A stretch of DNA of 64,000 bases from Rhodopirellula europaea 6C (GTDB lineage Bacteria; Planctomycetota; Planctomycetia; Pirellulales; Pirellulaceae): positions 1 through 64,000 of the forward strand of contig NZ_ANMO01000122.1 in the NCBI RefSeq assembly GCF_000338295.1. Reading direction: 5' to 3'. Every line of letters starts with the position of its first letter. Position 1 is the stretch's first letter. The notes below the pieces were generated by a model, which did no database searches, was not told the origin of the DNA, and worked only from the letters and a program-made list of their open reading frames with translations. Of the stretch, positions 18,886 to 27,973 are shown piece after piece. Made by a program: the position numbers and the translations under genes.

Positions 18886-19000
18886 TCAGTAACGCTCGAA
18901 TTGGAAAGTCGGTGACAAACCGAACGCAGTCAGGCTCCCGAGCCTGGCTGCTCTGAACCACGACGCGGTGTTTTGTCTCGGCAAAACGCCGCATCGTCAC

Positions 19001-19110
19001 TGCCCAGAGCAAAGATCAAACCTGCCCAGAGCAACGATAAAACCTGCTCAGAGCAAAGATCAAGCATGCCCAGAGCAAAGACGAAAACTGCCACGAGCAT
19101 GTTACGTAGC
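19001..19110. repeat. 22-bp tandem repeat, about five copies
   Basis: Copies start at 19001, 19023, 19045 and 19067, each beginning TGCCCAGAGCAAAGATCAAA or a close variant. A decayed copy starts at 19089 and possibly another at 19111. The 22-bp period is not a multiple of three, which argues against coding. The array ends about 40 bp before the start codon at 19147. Confidence 0.85.
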
Positions 19111-19146
19111 TGCCCGAGAACGAATATCGCAACCGGATTGAGACTC

Positions 19147-19932
19147 ATGGCAATCGCACGCATTACTCCGCCCAGCAAATTGCTGAACGCCGGATGGGCT
19201 CTGCCGTCGCTCGCGATTGCCTGCGTGTTGGCAACGAGCACCGCATCCACGGCTGCGGACCCGTCGCAGTATCTTTCGTCCAACGGACAACATCGTTTGT
19301 TCAACGGTGCAATGCCACCGGGTGCGATCGCTGCGACTCGCCAGATGGCCGGACCAGGCGGCACGGCGGCGATGGGAGTGCAAGCTCCCTACTATCAACC
19401 TGTCCAAATCCGAGGCCCTCAGGGCGTTCGATTTGCCTTGCCTCAAATGGGCAGCTTTCAAGATCCTGAACCTGGATTGATGGCAGGGCTGTTGGTTGGC
19501 CAAGTCTACCGCTTTCAAATCAGCGGCATCCGCGGGGCAGAAGGAGCCGAGTTGTTCCCCACGTTGGAAATGGTCGATCGGACCTATCCACCACCGGGAC
19601 TGGCAACGCGTTATCCAATCATCGTCACGATCGACGAAGAAGACCTGCAGGCGGCTCTCGACGGGCAACTGGTCACACGTGTGATCTACCTCGAAGATCC
19701 ACAAACCGCCGTACCACTCGCTCAAGAACCCACAACAGACAGCGACACGGGTGGCGAAACGCCAATCGATGTGTCGCAGTTCCAAGACCCACTGCAAGTG
19801 GCTGATCGCCTCGGCCGAGTCGTCGCGATCCTGCGAATCGGCTCGCTCGCCCCGCCGCGTTCTCATGAACTGGCACCACAGTTTTTCTTTGGCTATCCCA
19901 CGTGGGCCCCTATCTTCAAGCCGGAATCATGA
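19147..19932 (+). CDS. Exported protein, paralogous domain 2
   Basis: The 261-residue product has a signal peptide (ALPSLAIACVLATSTASTAA). Its core resembles that of the lipoprotein at 17530: a GQVYRFQISGI strand, then GAELFPTLEM, DEEDLQAALDG and VTRVIYLEDP, then a Gly-Arg-Val-Val-Ala-Ile-Leu-Arg segment matching Gly-Ser-Ile-Leu-Ala-Ile-Ile-Arg in the paralogue. The start at 19147 is chosen because the frame upstream crosses the 22-bp repeat and has no protein-like sequence. Its stop overlaps the next gene's ATG (ATGA at 19929), so the two are translationally coupled. The function is unknown. Confidence 0.8.
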   Translation: MAIARITPPSKLLNAGWALPSLAIACVLATSTASTAADPSQYLSSNGQHRLFNGAMPPGAIAATRQMAGPGGTAAMGVQAPYYQPVQIRGPQGVRFALPQMGSFQDPEPGLMAGLLVGQVYRFQISGIRGAEGAELFPTLEMVDRTYPPPGLATRYPIIVTIDEEDLQAALDGQLVTRVIYLEDPQTAVPLAQEPTTDSDTGGETPIDVSQFQDPLQVADRLGRVVAILRIGSLAPPRSHELAPQFFFGYPTWAPIFKPES

Positions 19933-21293
19933 TGCAACCTGCTCACCTTTCCGAACTCGCGAGTCAGTCTCAAGCAACGAACCACGCACGTCTGTGCTTG
20001 GCTTGGTTTGCAACTGGAGTCGTCGCTTTGTTGTTCAGTGGATGCGCCACTCCGGTCGCGTCACCGACCAAATCGCTCACGTCTCAACCAGTGCCAACGA
20101 ACTCGCCCGCTCATCAAATCGCTCAATCGCCGACGGGTGCGACTCAGCCGGCATTGGATGTTGCGTCGCTGTACGGGTCAACGTCAGTGACATCGAATGT
20201 TCCCGGTGCAAACGCAACGATCAATCAACCAGCGATCGCACAAGTTGGCTTTCGAGATCGTGCCGCATGCGGTTGCGGAAACACCGCCTGCGCCGGTCAA
20301 TGCGGTTCGGCCGCCGGCATGTCTGGCGATTGCGTTGCTTGCCAGCCGATGCCAGCCGCTCCAATGATGCGAGCACCATGGGGCGTCGACCCGCAGGAAT
20401 TCCTTTGCGACGGCGGCGATCACGATCCGCAAGCTCGATTGACGCGTGGCGATGTCATCGCCGGCCTTCAGCCCGAGGACACAGTAACGCATTACACGAC
20501 GGAAGCCGGTGACATCGAATTCTCGGCCTCCAACCGGGTTTGTCTCTACTCGCCTCGATTCGCGTCGGTGCGACGCATCACAGGAGCCATCGAAAACGAT
20601 CGCTCGATCACGGTGGGCGGAACGTTTCAACCTGTCGGCCCGCTTGGAATCGACCTGGACCAACCTGGATTGGTCATGACCGATACCACCAAGATCGCTC
20701 GCAGCGAACTGACACGACGTGTCGATGCGATGCGAGATCGCAACCGCGGTGTGCCTGTCGAAAACGTCCAACAGATCGAAGTCGCCGAAGACGTCCTCGC
20801 GTTGCTGACCAACATCCGCCGACTCAGCTTGTCTGAATTGGATGAGTCGCAACTGGCTCTCGTTGAACGCTTCGCCAACGCAGCCATCGCTTGGTCGATC
20901 GACGAATCGGTGGAAGTCGAAATCCAAGACTTGAAACCACCAACGTTGACACGTGACCAAAAGGTCGATGCGGTGGTCGTTTACGACTTCCCCGAAGCTG
21001 GACGCGTCAACCTGATCAAGCTGGCCGACAAACAGCACGCTCCAATTGGCGAGACCGTCACCTTCGCACTGCGACTGCAAAATGTGGGTGACTCGCCAGT
21101 CAATGGCGTCGTTGTGACGGACAACTTGACCACGCGATTGGAATACATCGCTGATTCGGAATCAGCAACGATGGACGCGGACTTCAGCATCCAACCGAAC
21201 CAAGCTGGATCGGATCAACTGATCTGGAAACTCACAGAGGAACTCGCCGTCGGCGAAACGGTGACGATCGAATTCCAATGCAAGGTTCGATGA
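19929..21293 (+). CDS. Lipoprotein with DUF11-type C-terminal domain
   Basis: The 454-residue product has a lipoprotein signal with Cys at 39 (ALLFSGC). A QVGFRDRAACGCG motif with further Cys-Gly pairs resembles the Cys-Gly cluster of the lipoprotein at 17530. The C-terminal 110 residues (GETVTFALRLQNVGDSP, VVVTDNLTTRLEY) form a DUF11-type immunoglobulin-like repeat, common in large surface proteins. It overlaps the preceding gene by 4 bp. A second in-frame ATG directly follows the first, so the exact start could be 19932. A surface or periplasmic structural role is likely but unproven. Confidence 0.8.
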   Translation: MMQPAHLSELASQSQATNHARLCLAWFATGVVALLFSGCATPVASPTKSLTSQPVPTNSPAHQIAQSPTGATQPALDVASLYGSTSVTSNVPGANATINQPAIAQVGFRDRAACGCGNTACAGQCGSAAGMSGDCVACQPMPAAPMMRAPWGVDPQEFLCDGGDHDPQARLTRGDVIAGLQPEDTVTHYTTEAGDIEFSASNRVCLYSPRFASVRRITGAIENDRSITVGGTFQPVGPLGIDLDQPGLVMTDTTKIARSELTRRVDAMRDRNRGVPVENVQQIEVAEDVLALLTNIRRLSLSELDESQLALVERFANAAIAWSIDESVEVEIQDLKPPTLTRDQKVDAVVVYDFPEAGRVNLIKLADKQHAPIGETVTFALRLQNVGDSPVNGVVVTDNLTTRLEYIADSESATMDADFSIQPNQAGSDQLIWKLTEELAVGETVTIEFQCKVR

Positions 21294-21305
21294 GTTGGAT
21301 CAGGT

Positions 21306-21360
21306 TGAGGCGAGCAAGGCGGCATCGCGATCCCGAAGGATCGGATGTCGTTTCGCCTCA
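21306..21360 (+). terminator. Branched hairpin after the DUF11 lipoprotein gene
   Basis: TGAGGCGA (21306-21313) pairs with TCGCCTCA (21353-21360), enclosing a second perfect hairpin CGATCC/GGATCG (21328-21333, 21338-21343) with a CGAA tetraloop. It directly follows the stop codon at 21293 and probably protects or ends the transcript. Confidence 0.5.
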
Positions 21361-21400
21361 AACAAAACCATCGGGTTCCTGAGACAACGTTGAAACAAAA

Positions 21401-21438
21401 AAAGAGCGTGACGAAGCAACTGCTTCGCCACGCTCTTT
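21401..21438 (-). terminator. Intrinsic terminator of the 1721-residue gene
   Basis: A 17-bp stem with one mismatch (21401-21417 with 21422-21438) and an AACT loop is followed, reading the minus strand, by a run of seven T. It lies 30 bp past the stop of the minus-strand gene. On the plus strand it ends in TTTGTATTT and could also stop convergent transcription. Confidence 0.9.
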
Positions 21439-21467
21439 GTATTTAGCGTTGGAACTTCGAGTCGAAG

Positions 21468-24400
21468 TTAGTTCCAAAGACCAGCGACATCGTCGGCCAA
21501 CAAGTCGAGCAGATCATCGTCTTCTGAATCGGTGTCCGAGTCGTCGGTAACAACCGCTCCGTTGGCAGATGCATCGGCCGAAGCAACTGCTCCGCCTGTG
21601 ACTTTGCCTTCTGAAGCCAAATCACCAATCGCTTGGTCGGACACGTCACTTGCAAGCGTCTGAATACCGTTGGACAGAGGCTCACCAGCCGGTGCAACCG
21701 CTTCGCCAGCGGAAGCATCGTTGAGGTAGTTGATTACTCGCAATGCATCGAGAGCACTCACACGATTGTCACCGTTGACGTCGTGATAGAACAGCGGCGT
21801 GTTGGCGGATCCAGGTTCACCAGCAGCAGCGGCGTCCAATCGCGACAATTCGTTGATCACCAACAGGGCGTCAATAGCGGTGACAAGGTTGTCACCGTTC
21901 ACGTCAGCAGGCAGGTTGGTGTTCTGCAGTGGCTCACCATTGCCGGTGACCGTGAACGACAGCGAGTCGTAAATGATCTGCGATGGATCGACTCGTTCGT
22001 CACGGTCATCCAACAAAGTGTCTTGGAATGGGAAACGATCCGCTGGCGAGCCTGTGATGGTCGCGGTACCCGGAGCAATTGCTTCGAAGTACAACGTTGC
22101 CAACAAAGGACTGACGCCGGACATGGGTTGTCCGGTATCGCTTCGCAGCGTTCCAAATTCGTCGATCAAACCTGCTCGCGTGTTGACGCCAACAGCCTTC
22201 GATTCGTTGAACTCGTCTGCGAACTCAACATCGAAATCAAAACTATCGTTCGTGATCGTGTCCGATGGAACGACGCGTCCCGCGTCATACAGAACGTCCA
22301 AGAAGCCAGCGAAGACGGGATAAGGATCGAATTGCGTCAAGTCATCCGCAACGATTCGAACACCAAAGCGTTGACCAATCGAGACACTGGAAATTGGGTT
22401 CCCTGATTCGTCGACCAATTCAAAGTCGAATTCAGCCAATGGGTTTTGGTTGGCTCCGACGACCAAAGTCACTTCAGCGATGCTCGTGACGATTCCAAAC
22501 GTTGGGCTGGAAACCGTCGTCACATAAGTGAACGAATCAAAGCCGCTGAAACCGATGTCGGCGGTGTACCCGATGTAATCATCGGACAGATCGCCTGGCG
22601 TGCCGTTGTCGCGGACGATTGCGACCCCGTTGGCAGCACCTTGGTTGATTTCAAACGAGATAACTTCGCCGTTGGTGCCCAACAAATCATTGTCGAGCAC
22701 ATCGAGTGTCGATTCGCTGGTGCTCGTGATGGACGAACCATTGCTGTCGACGCCTTGAGGGAACGAATCATCCAATGCCGATGGGAAGTCTGGTCCCGCG
22801 GGAGCAATCGCAACTTCGACCGAACCGTATCGAATCTGATCAAAGGTGAGTGCCGTGTCCTCTTCGATGAGGACCGTTTCACTCACAGTCGCGTCAGCAG
22901 GATCTGCTTGGAAGATCGCGATCCCTGAACCGATTGCCTGAAGCGTGACCGTGAAGAGTTCTTCTGGTCCAACGTGCGAAGCAACATCATTGGGTCCATT
23001 GACGGATTCCAGGTTCGAGATGGACTGCGAAGCACCAATCTCATCGAGCAAACCAGGTGTCAGCGTGTTGCCAAGCTGGAAGCTCGAAGATTCGAATTTC
23101 GGACCAAACGTGATGTCGAATGGGAATGCATCGCTCGTGTTGGTGTCGACGGTCGTCACCAGTTCACTGGAGTACAACACATCCAGGAATGCCGAGGCGA
23201 CACCCTGCGGTGCCAACGTGGAGAGATTCCGCAGGTCATCGACGCTGACACGCAATCGGAAGATGTCACCTTGTTGCAAGGTTGGACGTGGTGTGTCGTT
23301 GACCGCGTCCAAGATTTCCAGGGTGAAGGATGCTTGATCATCCGCATCCGCATCCGGATTGATCGAAACCGTCACGGTGGCAGTCGAGAAATTGTTCTCG
23401 CTGTCTTGAACCGTGTACATGAACTGCTCTGATCCAGTGAAACCAGCGGGAGGCGTGTAACGCACCGATTGGTTGTTCTGGGTCAACACAACCGTTCCGC
23501 CGGCGGAACCGTTCGTGACCGACGCCAGCGTCAGTCCACCAGGAGCGTCCGAAGCGATGTCGTTGTCCAAAACGTTCAGTGGGAATCCACCACTACTGTT
23601 CGCGTTCGCTGGGATGCGATAGATGTCATCCAAAGCGATTGGATCTTCCGTTTGGAAGGTCACATTGACGCTGACAGTGGCCGTTGCCACGTTGCCTTGC
23701 GTGTCGATGACACGGTACTGGATGAAGTCTTGACCGACAAAGTTGTTTGGCGGCGTGTACAGCAATCGTTGTTGACCGGCCCCGCCCGAACTAATCGTTA
23801 CAACACCTCGTGTAGCGGCCGTTCCTTGGGTGGTGATGGTCAGCGGGTTGGATGCCGAGTTGAAATCGTTCGCCAACACATCGACTGGGAAACCTTGGCT
23901 GTTGCGAGGCACCGAGACGCTGTCGTCGTTGGCCAAGTCACCGTTGTTCAGAAGTCGAACGGCATAGTCTTCCACTTCACCCGCATCAACAAATCCGGTG
24001 GCCGAGATATTGGTGTCTTGGCTCAGACGGAAACGAGCAAACGTGTCCAACAAGCCGCTGACCGGCAAGGTGAAGCTAGGCAGCGTCAACGCAACCGAAT
24101 TGACACCAGTCGTAAGGGCTTGGTTCGAGATGTAACGTTCATCCGAATCGAATGTGCCACTACCATCGACGTCGATCCAACCTTGCAGGTAAGCCTGTCC
24201 GCCGGTTGTGTTGTTAACAGTGACTTGGATCGAACTGGTCGTCCCAGGCACCAACGGTGCGGTGAACTGGATACCATCTTCGTCGGCACCATCACCGGTG
24301 GCATCGGCAGTTGGTTGCCCATCGCTTTCGCGATCCACCGTGGCACCGAGGGTAAGACCACTGAGGATCCCGTGGCTGGCACCATTGGATGCACTGAGCG

Positions 24401-26633
24401 TTCCGTACGAATCCGGAGCGTCACCAAAATCGCGAGACGATCGGCCACCGAAGTTGAAATTCTCTGCTGGTCCGCTACCGGGTGTAACGGTGTATTCGCC
24501 AGACAATGGAACGGTTGCTTCGAATCCAGGCTCCGCGACTTCGCGAATCGCATAGGAGTAGTTCACATCTGGCAAATCGAGTGTATACAGACCGTTCTCG
24601 TCGGTGATCGCCGATGGCTCACCAAGGTCAGGTCGATCATCGCCGTCCAAGTCGGCATAGATGAAAGCACCCGCGACACCAGGTTCACCTGGATCGTAGA
24701 CGCCGTTTTCATTCAGGTCTTCAAACTTCCGACCGGTCACATCCGAAAGCAACTGACGGAAACCAAAGCTTGGCAGGGTGCTGCTGCTACCCAATGTCAC
24801 CGAACGACTGACCGGAGTCGTGGCCACAAAGTTGGAAGGAGTCATCGCGACAACGTTGTAGGTGCCCGATGCACCGAACAAGCTGTAAGTACCGTCCGCG
24901 GCCGTAACCGTCGAAGGATCGGATGGACTCAACACGCCATCGCCATTGACGTCCAAGAACACCGTCACACCACCGAGACCTGAGTCGCCCGTGAACGTGC
25001 CGTTTCCATTGACGTCGTTGAAGATTCGACCGGTTGCAGTCGAACCAACCGTACCTGTTGCCAGCGAGAATGCTGCCGCATGTCCGGTGTAGTTCACACC
25101 AAAGATTCCTTCGGCAGGAGCGAAGACATCTGTGGCAAATTTCACTTGGACGTCGTCAGTCGTACCAAGAATTTGGTCAGGCCCCGTACCAACTCGACTG
25201 TCCAGGACCGTTTGCAGGTTACCGCCCGAGTCCATCAAGTTAGCGGTGAAGTTTGCATTGTCGGTGTGACGCAAACCAAACAAGTGACCAGCTTCGTGGC
25301 TCGCCGTAGCAGCAATCGATGCAGCAAACGCGTCGAACTCACTCAGTGCAGGACTACGCTGGAACAAGTTGGCTGTTGCTCGCAGGTTGTCTAGCAACAA
25401 GACGCCCGTTTCGCGGAGGTCAAAGTTACCGATGTCAACTGATTCCGCGACCCCGTTCACGGGAAGCACGAAGTTGAAGATCGCTTCGGTACCACCGATG
25501 GCCAAACGAGTCACATTTGGATCGCTACCGGGATCGTCGTGATCAAAGCTGTTAAGGATTTCAATGCCGAAATCACCAGGGGCTCCGGTTGAGTCGAAGT
25601 CGCCATTGAATCCATCGGACCCGACCGCGTTGAAGTGTGATTCAACGTTGGCAACGATGCTGCGGATCAAGTTCTCATATTCAGCTGCATTGACTTGGAT
25701 CCCTTGACCGAACAGGGTTTGCTGCAGACTTGGGACGCGATACACACCGCCAATTGGAAGGTTACCGTCACCACCAGCAATAATGTTGAAGCGGTCGATA
25801 TTGAATGAACCACCATCGAAGTCCAGGTACAACTTCTGAGCCTGGCCAACTGGCAAACTCTCTGTCACTGGACGATAGGTACGAAGCCCCAGGGTGTAAT
25901 CGACATTGGTCGACTGGGCCGCAACTTCAACGTAGTACGTACCGGTCTGCGGAATCACTTGTGCAAAGTGTGCGTTGCCAAGAGTCTGCAGAGGCGAGTT
26001 CGAGGGGTAAGTATCTTCCGGTGTGTCGGCTCCGTACCAGATACTGGCTCGACTACCAAACACAGAGACTTCACCCGGATAGGTAATCGCATTGCCACTC
26101 GAATCCAAGCGGGCTTGGCCGTAGACGGTGAACGATGTCGTCCCGCCTAGTGTGGCGATATCAAGAATGTCGCCCGCTTCGAGATCAAAGCGATAGACAT
26201 CGATATCTGTCTCGAAACTTGTCGACGATGCGGATGTGAACCCTGCCGTTCCCGTGACGTCAATCGTGTCCCTCTTTCCAGCTGCGTTTCCAAGCGGCAA
26301 GAATTGAGAGTCGTTCGCGTTGGCAAAGTCGTTCTCGCCAAACTCGCCGCGAGACTCCACTTCCGTGACAGGGAACGAAGCGACGGTTCCAACGTTTCGT
26401 GGACCTTCGTATTCATCCAACGCCGGGGTACTGGGGAAAACGCCGCCGGCGGCCAGGAGTTGGCGTGATTCCAACCCTTCCATCATCAAACGGCGTTTCT
26501 GTGTTCGTTTACTGCGCCGGTCACTACGGCGTTTCGAGCGTCCTTTGCCCGCATTGGAATCGGAAGGATTTCGCTCCGTAGCGGCTTGAGAAGTCCAATC
26601 CGACGACGGTTGAGAAGGCTGACGATGAATCAT
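21468..26633 (-). CDS. Giant exported metzincin-motif, adhesin-like, dockerin protein
   Basis: The 1721-residue product starts with an unusual basic N-terminus followed by GLESRQLLAAGG, the export-associated motif typical of large planctomycete surface proteins. In order I see: a PPC-like domain (about 130-250); a metzincin zinc site HEAGHLFGLRH at 446-456, within an apparent protease domain (about 260-510); two SdrD/Cna-B-like repeats with calcium-type DVNGNG and DLNENG loops (about 530-740); a GEVED-like domain (about 790-890); cadherin-like domains near 900-1100 and 1280-1390; two copies of a 165-residue cohesin-like domain (about 1100-1275 and 1398-1560); and a dockerin pair (DVNGDNLV at 1577, DVNGDNRV at 1618) before an acidic tail. 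It is probably cell-surface or secreted. Protease activity is plausible because all three His ligands and the Glu are present. Confidence 0.88.
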   Translation of the reverse strand: MIHRQPSQPSSDWTSQAATERNPSDSNAGKGRSKRRSDRRSKRTQKRRLMMEGLESRQLLAAGGVFPSTPALDEYEGPRNVGTVASFPVTEVESRGEFGENDFANANDSQFLPLGNAAGKRDTIDVTGTAGFTSASSTSFETDIDVYRFDLEAGDILDIATLGGTTSFTVYGQARLDSSGNAITYPGEVSVFGSRASIWYGADTPEDTYPSNSPLQTLGNAHFAQVIPQTGTYYVEVAAQSTNVDYTLGLRTYRPVTESLPVGQAQKLYLDFDGGSFNIDRFNIIAGGDGNLPIGGVYRVPSLQQTLFGQGIQVNAAEYENLIRSIVANVESHFNAVGSDGFNGDFDSTGAPGDFGIEILNSFDHDDPGSDPNVTRLAIGGTEAIFNFVLPVNGVAESVDIGNFDLRETGVLLLDNLRATANLFQRSPALSEFDAFAASIAATASHEAGHLFGLRHTDNANFTANLMDSGGNLQTVLDSRVGTGPDQILGTTDDVQVKFATDVFAPAEGIFGVNYTGHAAAFSLATGTVGSTATGRIFNDVNGNGTFTGDSGLGGVTVFLDVNGDGVLSPSDPSTVTAADGTYSLFGASGTYNVVAMTPSNFVATTPVSRSVTLGSSSTLPSFGFRQLLSDVTGRKFEDLNENGVYDPGEPGVAGAFIYADLDGDDRPDLGEPSAITDENGLYTLDLPDVNYSYAIREVAEPGFEATVPLSGEYTVTPGSGPAENFNFGGRSSRDFGDAPDSYGTLSASNGASHGILSGLTLGATVDRESDGQPTADATGDGADEDGIQFTAPLVPGTTSSIQVTVNNTTGGQAYLQGWIDVDGSGTFDSDERYISNQALTTGVNSVALTLPSFTLPVSGLLDTFARFRLSQDTNISATGFVDAGEVEDYAVRLLNNGDLANDDSVSVPRNSQGFPVDVLANDFNSASNPLTITTQGTAATRGVVTISSGGAGQQRLLYTPPNNFVGQDFIQYRVIDTQGNVATATVSVNVTFQTEDPIALDDIYRIPANANSSGGFPLNVLDNDIASDAPGGLTLASVTNGSAGGTVVLTQNNQSVRYTPPAGFTGSEQFMYTVQDSENNFSTATVTVSINPDADADDQASFTLEILDAVNDTPRPTLQQGDIFRLRVSVDDLRNLSTLAPQGVASAFLDVLYSSELVTTVDTNTSDAFPFDITFGPKFESSSFQLGNTLTPGLLDEIGASQSISNLESVNGPNDVASHVGPEELFTVTLQAIGSGIAIFQADPADATVSETVLIEEDTALTFDQIRYGSVEVAIAPAGPDFPSALDDSFPQGVDSNGSSITSTSESTLDVLDNDLLGTNGEVISFEINQGAANGVAIVRDNGTPGDLSDDYIGYTADIGFSGFDSFTYVTTVSSPTFGIVTSIAEVTLVVGANQNPLAEFDFELVDESGNPISSVSIGQRFGVRIVADDLTQFDPYPVFAGFLDVLYDAGRVVPSDTITNDSFDFDVEFADEFNESKAVGVNTRAGLIDEFGTLRSDTGQPMSGVSPLLATLYFEAIAPGTATITGSPADRFPFQDTLLDDRDERVDPSQIIYDSLSFTVTGNGEPLQNTNLPADVNGDNLVTAIDALLVINELSRLDAAAAGEPGSANTPLFYHDVNGDNRVSALDALRVINYLNDASAGEAVAPAGEPLSNGIQTLASDVSDQAIGDLASEGKVTGGAVASADASANGAVVTDDSDTDSEDDDLLDLLADDVAGLWN

Positions 26634-27040
26634 CGAGGGTCTCTGGCAGGATGGGCCCCTGGGGACCAGAAAAGGGGAAGCAGTGCTGTCACACGTCTCT
26701 CGACGTTTCGCGACGGTGCGGAAGTGGCCACAAACAGCAAACCGCGACAGCGAGTCTAGTTAGGGGCGATGCGGTGTCAACGAAATGCCTACTTTGTGAC
26801 GTCAACACGATCGACAAAGTTCCCCGAAGGAATCATCCACTTCTCATAACCCGCACAACCATCACCCATTGGAACCTCTGAATCACGCGAATAGGGCGTC
26901 AGTCGTACCGAATTGGCGGACTTTTCCGGTCGCCGGGAGCCGATTCGACCGGAACCATCGACCTAGTCGATGTCTCTCTCGGTTCCGGACAAATCCGTTC
27001 GTCCGCTCCCAGACCTCTTCGCCTCCTGTTTGGATCGCTC
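26634..27040. promoter_or_regulatory. Divergent intergenic region with nested inverted repeat
   Basis: This 407-bp stretch serves the giant exported protein (-) and the kinase (+). At 26950-26987 CGGAACC pairs with GGTTCCG and, inside it, ATCGAC pairs with GTCGAT around a 3-base loop. It sits about 55 bp before the kinase start. No gene is supported here. I cannot call promoter hexamers with confidence. Confidence 0.4.
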
Positions 27041-27922
27041 ATGTTTGGCAAATCCCGCGCGTCATCAAAGCCAACTTCAGCCGCCGAGACGCCCACCTGC
27101 TCCATGAACAGCCCGTTTTCTCAACGAATTCTGGGGATTTGGCGAGTTGGACGTTCCCTCGCAAAAGGCAACGGGACTGAGCTGTTCCTCGCCCAACCCG
27201 CCGACGCAGCCGACAGCCCCCGTTGGGACTACATCCTAAAAACAGTCGCCGCCACCGAAAACCAGGGCGTCCCAGCGGTCCAGTCCACCCGGCGGTTCAA
27301 CCAGATCATCGCATCATCCAGCGTCAAACACCCCAACCTCGTCCCAATCCTGGATGAATCCGCTGGCGGAACATCTCCCTACGTCGTGATGCCGCGTCTG
27401 GACGCTGTGAATCTGAAAAATCGCATTTCACAAATTTCCCAATTTGCTCTGCCCGTCGCTCTGTGGTGGACCAGACAACTTGCGCAAGCAACGGAAGCTC
27501 TGCATCAAAATGGTTGGATTCACGGCGACATCACGCCAGACAACGTCTTGGTCGATTCCCAAGGTCACGTGACCCTGATCGACTTGGGCAACGCCGCTCG
27601 AGTTCATTCACCCATGCCACCACTTTTCCGTGGCACCGCCGAATACGCAGCCCCCGAACTCGCCGCTGGAAACACCGCTGCACTGGCCGCCATGGACATC
27701 CATTCGCTCGGTCGAATCCTGTTGGAAACTCTGGCGTCGACCGAACCGACTCACTCCCGCAGTGTGGAACCGGTCGCGGAATTGATCGAACAGATGATCT
27801 CGCCCGACCCGCTCGAACGCCCCAGCACTCGCCAAGTCGTTTCGCGTTTGCTCAAGCTCGAAATAGACACCCTCGGATGCCACATCGTCCCCGAAGGCCA
27901 AACCACTCGTCGCGCTGCCTAA
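27041..27922 (+). CDS. Soluble Hanks-type serine/threonine protein kinase
   Basis: The 293-residue product is little more than a kinase domain. Visible elements are the glycine-loop region (VGRSLAKGNGTELFLA, a poor match), the beta-3 Lys 67 in YILKTV, the catalytic loop HGDITPDN (His 161, Asp 163, Asn 168; HGD instead of HRD), the metal-binding DLG at 181-183 in place of DFG, and APE at 204-206. Key catalytic residues are kept, so it is probably active. There is no transmembrane helix or sensor domain, unlike most planctomycete kinases. It is divergent from the exported giant protein; no obvious substrate or phosphatase lies beside it. An internal ATG at residue 22 is an alternative start. 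Confidence 0.88.
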   Translation: MFGKSRASSKPTSAAETPTCSMNSPFSQRILGIWRVGRSLAKGNGTELFLAQPADAADSPRWDYILKTVAATENQGVPAVQSTRRFNQIIASSSVKHPNLVPILDESAGGTSPYVVMPRLDAVNLKNRISQISQFALPVALWWTRQLAQATEALHQNGWIHGDITPDNVLVDSQGHVTLIDLGNAARVHSPMPPLFRGTAEYAAPELAAGNTAALAAMDIHSLGRILLETLASTEPTHSRSVEPVAELIEQMISPDPLERPSTRQVVSRLLKLEIDTLGCHIVPEGQTTRRAA

Positions 27923-27973
27923 CTGCACGCAGCCACTACGCATCAGCCAACAAGCTAGCTCGCTGACCGGGGC

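Noticed and set aside
19001-19110. Possible CRISPR array
   Set aside because: The units are directly adjacent with no unique spacers and no cas genes are nearby; it is a simple 22-bp tandem repeat.
23469-24983. Long open frame (504 codons) on the plus strand
   Set aside because: It is antisense to the dockerin protein, has many Arg/Ser/Thr-rich stretches and no domain; the minus frame has clear domains.
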